A stretch of 64,000 nucleotides of DNA from Acanthochlamys bracteata (Eukaryota; Streptophyta; Magnoliopsida; Pandanales; Velloziaceae): positions 7,682,662-7,746,661 of the forward strand of contig CM034132.1 of assembly GCA_019914995.1 (NCBI GenBank), given 5' to 3'. The translations under genes and the position numbers were made by a program. Of this stretch, positions 56,517 through 64,000 are shown piece after piece; position 1 is the first letter of the stretch, and every line of letters begins with the position of its first letter. The notes under the pieces were generated by a model. The model made no database searches. It had not been told where the DNA came from and saw only the letters and a list, made by a program, of their open reading frames with translations.

Positions 56517-59500
56517 ATGGCGACTCTGCAGAGCTGGCGCAAGGCTTATGGCGCTATCAAAGACAGCACCACCGTCGGCCTCGCTAATCTCAACAGTGAC
56601 TTCAAGGTCTTCCCTCCTCTTGTTTTCTCTTCTTTCTTTTCCCTTCATTTCGTTTATTATTATTAGAATTAGAAGAGGAGATTCGGTCTTAATTGTGCTC
56701 TTTGTCCCCGATCTCTTCGTTCTCTAAGTTCGAACTTCCGATTTTTTGGTTTTGTTTGATTCAGGATTTGGATATCGCAATAGTTAAGGCAACAAACCAT
56801 GTCGAGAGACCGCCGAAAGAAAGACACATCAGGAGTATGTGCGCGAAACCCGATCCATTTCTTTCTCTCTTTTCCTTTTTATTTATTTTTTATATCATTC
56901 TCTGGTTTCTGTGTTTGATAAAATCTTGTTGTTATTTGGATGGTTTTGCTGCTGTGATTCTGTTTGCAGAGATCTTGGCGGCGACTTCCATTTCGCGCCC
57001 ACGAGCAGATATCGCTTACTGTATACATGCTCTCTCCAGAAGACTTGCCAAGACCCGTAACTGGACAGTGAGCCCTTTTCACCTTAAATTTTATTGTGTT
57101 CTTTTATTTGTTTTGTCTTGGTAGTGTTCTCTTTTAGTTTGGTGCCGAGCAGTTTTTGTATAGAAGAGCATAGCCTTTAGTTAAGAGATAGGTGAGTTCG
57201 TGTTAGTTGAAAAATTGTTTGCTAACATCAATACTAATCTTTATTTTCATCTCAGTTTGGTGTGTGCTCAAAATTTTATTTGTAGGATCAGATGTGTTCG
57301 TGAATAGCATTGAGTTTGCATCTAATACTATAATATCTTTCTCGCATTAAAAGGTTGTTCTTATATTTAATTTTTTGGAGCAGAGGTTCTTCTTCACTCT
57401 TTAGTATTCAGATTTATGCATCAGCACCTTGTTGGTCTAGGATCTCAAAGTCCACTACTGTCGGAGAAGTTGCTCCTGTCACACTATTACCATAGTCAAT
57501 GATCTTGTCCACTGACAAGTATATTTACCTTACATCTCTACGAAAAAAACTTAGATAGGGTCATTGATGTGCTTGTCAATCTTCAAACAACTCATCGATC
57601 ATCAAGGGCACAAAAATATGCATCGATCTTATGGTATGTCAATAAGGGGAAGAACTTCACAAATATGAGTTGTTCTTATGATATGCAAGTAAGGGAAAGA
57701 ACTTAGCACTGTGAAGTTTATATACGTTGCTATTTGATGCCAATAGTGATTTCCTGTGAAGTTTCCAAATATACTAGTGCCAATTCTTCCAATGCTATTT
57801 CCGTGCTTGGATGAAATATTGTGTTTTGTTTTCAAATGCCTTGTTGTCTACTTGTAAATGCTATAGCACCAGAAGAAAGCTAATTTGAATACTTTAAAAC
57901 TGAATTAAGATAAAGAAGGTAGAACAACATTGTTGTAGCACCTCAAGTGGATACCTTTTGCAGAAACTATTTTCTTGTATAACAACTTTTCAAGAACAAA
58001 TAGAAATTTTGTGCTTTATTGAGGAACGTAATATAACAAAATGCTTTCCACTATGAAAAGTTGAATTCTTAATACACCTAGATATAACATATTTGGCATG
58101 GTATGTTGAGTGTTATTTAATATTTATCACCTATGCCTTAAGTATTGTCTATAATTCTAAACATAAGTTAGGAATGTTCCAAATTTTCTAAGGCTTCACG
58201 ATGAGGACGCTTCAAGCTTAGGCTGTATATGGTTTTGGTTCATAAACAAAGCAGTCAGCTCTTATTAAACAGTAGGAACGAAAATATTATTTGCCCTTGA
58301 TATATTTTATGAGTTAATAAAGATCTTTTTGAGTATGAGTTCCTGTTGGTCGCATTTGGCATGAAAACTTGCTTCATACAAGCATATGCTCATAATTACT
58401 TCTGTTTTAGGTTTGAGACTAGCATGCAATAGTTTGATTTTTGAAGTCAGTTTGGCCTTTCTAATGATAATTTTTGAAGTTTTTTGGTTGACTTTTTAAC
58501 CTGGTGAATCCTTCCTTTTTGCTTTGATGTTAGCTTTTTACCTATTTGTTTAAACCGATCTTAGCGATCACCATCTTTGATGCGAATTGTTGAGCCACAT
58601 ATGCCTACCAGATAACGGATGGAAGTATAGGTTGGTGGTAGTAGGAGATGTGGAGATACTGTTAAATTGCGGAGATACCATCAATTTCTAGATATATCGT
58701 ACTTCTTAACTTTTTTTGGTTTTCTTCATCCTTGGAAAAGATATTTCGTACTTCTGAACTTTTTTGGTATTTTCATTCTTAGAGAAGTCTTTTTGATGCA
58801 ATTCTACAGGTGGCTCTGAAAATACTTATCGTAATCCATAGGTTGCTTAGGGAGGGCGATCCTACATTCCGTGAGGAGTTTCTCAATTATTCACAGCGTG
58901 CATGCATACAACAGTTGTCAAATTTCAAGGATGACTCAAGTCCTATAGGTAAATCGTACTTGCTCATAATCTGTCATGTTTTTCTATTTATCACTGAACC
59001 TCATTTAGTTGAAAGTAGGTCTCCCTATCTTACGTTATATCTTGTCAGCAGCATGGGATTGTTCTGCATGGGTTCGGGCTTATGCTTTGTTTTTGGAGGA
59101 AAGGCTGGAGTGCTTTAGGATTTTGAAGTATGATGTTGAAGCAGAGCTTTTGACAAGACCCCCAGAAGGAGTTGAAAAGGTTTGAACATTTTGGCTGATG
59201 TTCTTCAGATTGTGAAGATGCGATCATCTGTTGAATATGTTTCTGTTATGAGCACCCACTGCAGCTCACTAGTTTGAACACTGTTTATAGGGCCATAGTA
59301 GAACCAGAGAATTGGATTCTGAAAACCTACTTGAGCAATTGCCTGCCTTGCAGCAACTGTTAGATCGCCTTATTGGTTGCCAGGTAGATCTGTGCAACTT
59401 CTAAGTAATTTATGTATAATACATACCTAGTTTGTTTTAGATTTTGACTGATGTTTAGCGAATCCTCATGACATTGATAATTGTTGTTCTAAGGATCTGT

Positions 59501-62500
59501 TGACACTTCCTTATGATTGCTTTTGCAGCCAGAAGGAGCTGCTGTTGCCAATTATGTCATACAGTATGCCCTTGCCTTGGTGAGCTCAGTTTCATTATTT
59601 ATGGGCATCATTTAACTCCTTCAAAGTATCTTTCTGTACATGGAAAATTTGCTTGCCAAGTTGCCTTGATATCTTTCTTCATAAGTTCTTAGTATTCTGT
59701 CTAGGAACTTCAATTGTGCTCTATCCAGACATCCATTTTTGGGTAGCATGTAGGAAGTTGATATTGCAGTAGCTGTTTCCTTGCTTGGTGTTCTTTGTCA
59801 AAAGATGTGCAAAAGGTCTAGCTGTGTAATGCTTTATGATTGAGGGAAGTGAGAGCTTCGCTCTTTATTTTTATTTTTTATTTTTTTTGAAAAATGCACT
59901 AACTTGTCCTTGCAATGTTTTCTTATTGATGTTTAAGTGTTTGTGACCTCAATTTTCATGTGTTCCAACTAAACATGTTGTTTGTATAACTGAGAATATT
60001 TAAGTCATTTGATGAGATGCCTCTTCCCAACTTTAATTTCTTGAATAGTTTTGTCTGCTTCTTGCAGTTAAAATTTTTTGATTGTTTGTACTTCTTTTTT
60101 CTTTTCTTTCTTGTCCATCCATCAATATTGTCACTGACAATATTGTCCAAACTTGCAGAAACGATGCAGTATGTGGTTCACTATTGTCACTGATAAATCA
60201 ATTCGAAGCATAGACATAATGTTTGCGTACGATTGTTCTTATTTTTGTTTTATAACTGCTGAAATTGTCATTGTTCGACACAGGTATTAAAGGAAAGCTT
60301 TAAAATTTACTGTGCTATCAATGATGGAATTATCAACCTTGTTGATAAGGTATGACATACTTAATGTTAGCTTCTTTTTGTACTGTTAGATATGTCAAAC
60401 TTAATGTATGTTTCATTATCTACAGTTTTTTGAGATGCCAAGACATGAAGCAGTCAAAGCCCTGGATATCTACAAAAGGGCTGGTCAGCAAGTACATACA
60501 CTACCCAAAATATATTTGCATTAGAATTATGACATATACCGACAGAACAGTTGACCTTTCTGAACAGGCTGGAAGGCTTTCTGATTTTTATGAGACATGT
60601 CGAGGATTAGCGCTTGCTAGAAATTTTCAGTTCCCAAATTTGAGGGAGGTAGTTATTTACTAGCATCTTTCTTTTGGTGTGGGATTTAATCTTAGTTGAC
60701 GTTAGTCTTACCTATTGGTCATGGTTTTTTACTTTATATTCAGCCCCCAAGATCTTTTCTGTCAACGATGGAGGACTACATACGAGAAGCTCCGCGAATT
60801 GTTGCTGTTCCAAGAGAGGCACTGGTTTGTATTTTAATCTGATTATATGGAGGGAGCTGTCTGATTGAAGAAGTTTATTGATCTGCTTGTTAACATGCGG
60901 TTGCTTTCGTACTACATCTGATAAATTAATTTCATCTGCTACTGCTGCTTCACGATTCACTTTGTGCTGCAGCAAGCCATCTTTAGTTTCTGGTGCTAAA
61001 GCAGCAACATTTAGGTGTTTTTGTTTGGTAATAAGAATTTGAGTGGTTGAGAGCATCATTAGCTATGCTTAAGTTAAAGTGCCGCTTGGTTACTTGCTAA
61101 AAGGATGCTAACTTAGTTAATTTAGCTTTTAATTGCTGTAGTTTGACCTGAAAAATGAATTGTTATAGGAAAAACTTATCGTAGATATAATCTACAAATA
61201 TCATTCACCTTTCGATATATGAGAACCTAGAATTTTGGCTGCTAACATAAAAAGAAAGTTTGCTCATAGTAATCATGACCCCTTTATCAATCTGTAGATA
61301 CTCTAGGCCCTTCCGCATACCACTATGCAAAGGTTTTAGTACCACTATTAGGCTGATATTGTTCCAGTATCTTCACCACCATTTTAGAAGTATGAATAGC
61401 CTGACTCCAGATTTCTGCTCACTGAATTTGGCTAAGATTTGGCTGTATGGGTTCCATCCAAATTCGACATTGGTACATACTGTTTGGTTGGCATCCTTGC
61501 AGGCCATAAGTTTTAAGTTTGATGACTCTCATATCAGCCTTAGTCTATCTATCATGAAAGTTTATCTATATATGAGGACAAATTGTCTTGTATATGATTA
61601 CTCTGATTGGTTTCAGTAAGCGTTAAGATTGTAGATGTTGTGCTTCTGTTTTATATAAACACCGTCCGTCTCCCCCCAAAAGAATGTTTTTATCAACTGT
61701 ATTGGAGAGTGTAGAAGATCTGGACCAAGAGGAATACTGGTGTCTGAGAATTAAGTTTGTGCTCATCAGTTGATGGAACCTCCAAGTTACTAACCATCCC
61801 TAGAAGTGATTTTTGATTGTAACTGCATCTATTAGATAAGTTAAAACCTTATGTTGTACAAGAATTTTATTCTCTTTTACTTTCTAATAATTCCCTACAA
61901 GCAAGTTTCACTAGAAAGCAACTTGGAACAAATTTTAGGGTTATGGTTTGCTGTTGGAGGGTACATTTATTTTCCACATTTTTGAAGTGTTTGCTCACTG
62001 GTTGATCACCTGGGTAGTTGGACATGTTGATGCTAGTTCCAAGTTGTGAGGTCCTGATTGATTTTATTATGTTTCTAACCAAACTTAAGTTTGCAAATTT
62101 ATTGAAAGTTGCTGATAGATGGGCCGGTAACAAAGCTGTGGTTCTGGACTTACAGGAATTTGGCGAGAGACTTCTTTTGACATACAAACCTGAGGAAGCT
62201 TCCAATTCTGATGAGGATGAAAAAGTACCAGACTTTGAAAATGAAAAGCCACCTTCTGATGAACTAAACCTTGAAACTTCTAACGCAGTTGCAACTCAAC
62301 CTTCAACTCAACATTCTAATATTGATACCGGAGATCTATTGGTAAGTTGATCTCTCTCATTTAACATAATTTGACCATGCTAATCCTTTCCTAATGTCCA
62401 GGGATTGAATGAGTTTAGTGCTGATGCATCGGCATTAGAGGAAAGCAATTCATTGGCTCTTGCTATTGTTCCTTCTGGTTTGTCTTTTAATTTCCTATCA

Positions 62501-64000
62501 GTATTTTCCCTGTCCTCTTAGGCATTCTTCTTTCTTAACTTGGAGTAAGCATGTACGTATTGTTCCATCTTTCCTAATTTTGAACAGGAGACTCAGCTTC
62601 AAATGCTACTAGTGGAGCTCAGCAGAAGCCATTTGACCCTACTGGATGGGAGCTTGCCCTTGTAACTGCTCCAACTAGTAGCACAAGCTCAACTGCAGTT
62701 GACAGCCAGCTGGTAAGTACACCTTGAAAAAACAAATACTTGCGAAGTTATATTCCGTACTTTGTTGGCCATATGAAAGCTTCCTTTGTCTTTTGATAAC
62801 AATAGCTATTTTCTTCTTGCATTCTGTTTTTGCATTTGAAAATTGTCTTGATTGGGTTGGGTAGACTGTAGCCTTAAACAGAACATGTACTTTGTCCTCC
62901 TTCGATTTGTGCTTTTGTTTCATTATTCCTCGTGGAATTTCTCAAAGGTGGAGCTGTTCTGATTTTGTGAGTTTCATCTAACAAGATGAGCCTACTGGCC
63001 TTTTGATCTAGGTTAAAAAGATGAAAATTATCTGCAAACTAGTTTTCCTTTGCTTTTATTATGTTTTATCTTTATTACCTTAGTCTTCGCAACTCTTTTC
63101 TTTGCTGCACTACTAATCTATTACTTCTCTTATTCCTCTCTGTCTGACTTTCATCCTCCTCATCTCATTTCCGTAAGTAAGTATCTCTTATCTTGTTCCT
63201 ATTGTTCTGTTTACACCTTTGCGTGTTGCTCCTCCTTGTGTTTCTGTAGGTACCCCTTCTTTCTGGTCTTTGTTGTTATCTATCATCTTGATACAGTTTA
63301 TGTGATTGCAATATCTTTTTCCTGCTTGCATTTGTGAAACTAGTTTCAATTTTCTGGTGTTTTACTATTTGAGGAGATTGAATAAGTAAACCATGGAGTT
63401 AAAATTGGTTTGCAAACGTTTTCAAATGCTGAAACAGACTGCTTTATACTGCTCATTTTACTTGTTTTACTATTTGAGGAGATTGAATAAGTAAACCATG
63501 GAGTTAAAATTGGTTTGCAAACGTTTTCAAATGCTGAAACAGACTGCTTTATACTGCTCATTTTACTTGTTTTACTATTTGAGGAGATTGAATAAGTAAA
63601 CCATGGAGTTAAAATTGGTTTGCAAACGTTTTCAAATGCTGAAACAGACTGCTTTATACTGCTCATTTTACTTGTGTTTAAAATAACAATATTACAATTT
63701 AGTTGGTTGATTGTTTGTCGGTGGTTGTTCATCTTTCAGGCCGGAGGGCTTGACAAGCTTACATTAGACAGCTTGTATGATGAAGCATCGTATAGGCAGC
63801 AGCTGCAGCAGCATGCCTATGGATTAACGGCACCAAATCCCTTTCTAGTTGCTGATCCATTTGCCAGTTCAAACCAAGTTGCAGCTCCTCCTATTGTTCA
63901 AATGGCAGCAATGGCACAACAGCAGCAGCAGATGTCCACAATGGTGGCACCAAATCCCTTTGGCCAGCCAAGTTATCCACCACATATGATGATGGGGTCT
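56517..64000 (+). CDS. Clathrin-assembly protein with ANTH domain (AP180/PICALM-like), 5' 15 exons
   Basis: Exons: 56517-56606, 56765-56834, 56970-57067, 58810-58948, 59052-59179, 59291-59383, 59529-59579, 60284-60349, 60426-60491, 60568-60648, 60744-60824, 62156-62341, 62402-62477, 62588-62712 and 63740 to the window edge. All junctions are GT-AG, phases agree, and 537 residues are read without a stop. The ANTH domain (about residues 25-300) holds the phosphoinositide-binding signature K-x9-K-x-R-H at K38, K48, R50 and H51, then [47 protein letters not shown] and [19 protein letters not shown]. The tail has an acidic stretch (about 333-357), [13 protein letters not shown] motifs at 483-485 and 522-524 and DPF at 489-491, which bind endocytic partners. 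Such proteins recruit clathrin to PI(4,5)P2-rich plasma membrane. It resembles the PICALM1 group (Arabidopsis At2g01600/At1g14910) from memory. The C-terminus is off the window. Confidence 0.97.
60825..62155 (+). other. Largest intron but one of the clathrin-assembly gene (intron 11)
   Basis: A 1331-bp GT-AG intron separating the end of the ANTH region from the acidic linker exon. No exon or gene is recognised inside it; short open frames on both strands have no family motif. Intron 3 (57068-58809, 1742 bp) is longer and likewise empty. Confidence 0.7.
63359..63673 (+). repeat. Three perfect tandem copies of a 105-bp unit in intron 14
   Basis: Units start at 63359, 63464 and 63569, each opening gttttactatttgaggag and containing aaccatggagttaaaattgg. 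I see no difference between copies. The period is a multiple of three, which creates a spurious repeated open frame on the minus strand. They lie 66 bp upstream of the exon-15 acceptor. Confidence 0.95.

Noticed and set aside
63346..63732. 128-codon minus-strand frame with a 35-residue triplicated peptide
   Set aside because: It is the translation of the intronic 105-bp tandem repeat, whose period happens to be divisible by three. No family match, and antisense to a gene intron.
1..64000. tRNA, rRNA and CRISPR arrays
   Set aside because: Both strands were scanned by eye for tRNA T-loop motifs, rRNA cores and regularly spaced direct repeats; none was convincing. The GTTCGAAC-like word at 18327 lies in the retrotransposon and has no cloverleaf.

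Overview
The window is nuclear DNA of a flowering plant, most likely a eudicot. It has AT-rich intergenic DNA, GT-AG introns, plant-only gene families (DVL/ROTUNDIFOLIA micropeptides, phloem protein 2, a plant branching enzyme, an ANTH-domain clathrin adaptor) and many plant-type transposons. Nothing bacterial, organellar or CRISPR-like was seen. The species cannot be fixed from the sequence alone.

Six host genes are supported. (1) 1617-4063 (+): the last five coding exons of a starch/glucan branching enzyme, class III-like. (2) 7460-7936 (-): an intronless calmodulin-like protein with four EF-hands. (3) 33639-33779 (+): a 46-aa DVL/RTFL micropeptide gene. (4) 45214-46716 (-): a three-exon phloem protein 2 (PP2-A) gene. 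(5) 48911-49066 (+): a second, 51-aa DVL/RTFL gene. (6) 56517 to beyond 64000 (+): a clathrin-assembly (AP180/PICALM, ANTH) gene with 15 coding exons visible, running off the right edge. The two DVL genes are too short for ordinary ORF cut-offs and were found by reading the sequence.

The middle (about 14.2-42.5 kb) is dominated by three Mutator-like elements (MULEs) of the FAR1-transposase type, called A, B and C here. Each has long terminal inverted repeats (TIRs) and a decayed transposase gene. A (about 14.2-23.95 kb) is the oldest and most complex: its transposase is split by a Ty3/gypsy retrotransposon (17580-20310, target duplication AGTTC) with LTR-internal-LTR-internal-LTR structure, and its left TIR carries a roughly 500-bp MITE. 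B (about 23.96-30.1 kb) abuts A. C (about 35.33-42.46 kb) is the youngest looking, with TIRs of about 1.46 kb and a transposase broken by only a few small lesions. B and C share an unusual palindrome close to the element end.

The flanks hold smaller transposons: three TRIM-like miniature LTR elements on the minus strand (9473-10309, 43779-44454, 54934-55591), a short LTR element (34194-35328) ending at the edge of MULE C, a Tourist-like MITE (8948-9232, TSD TTA), a Mutator-type MITE with a 9-bp TSD (51195-51624), hAT-like elements (14263-14764, 53639-54443) and long hairpins at 4.8-5.5 kb and 30.2-30.7 kb. The host genes do not form a pathway; this is an ordinary gene-plus-transposon landscape. 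Its most interesting features are the local pair of DVL micropeptide genes and the nested MULE cluster that lies between and beside them.
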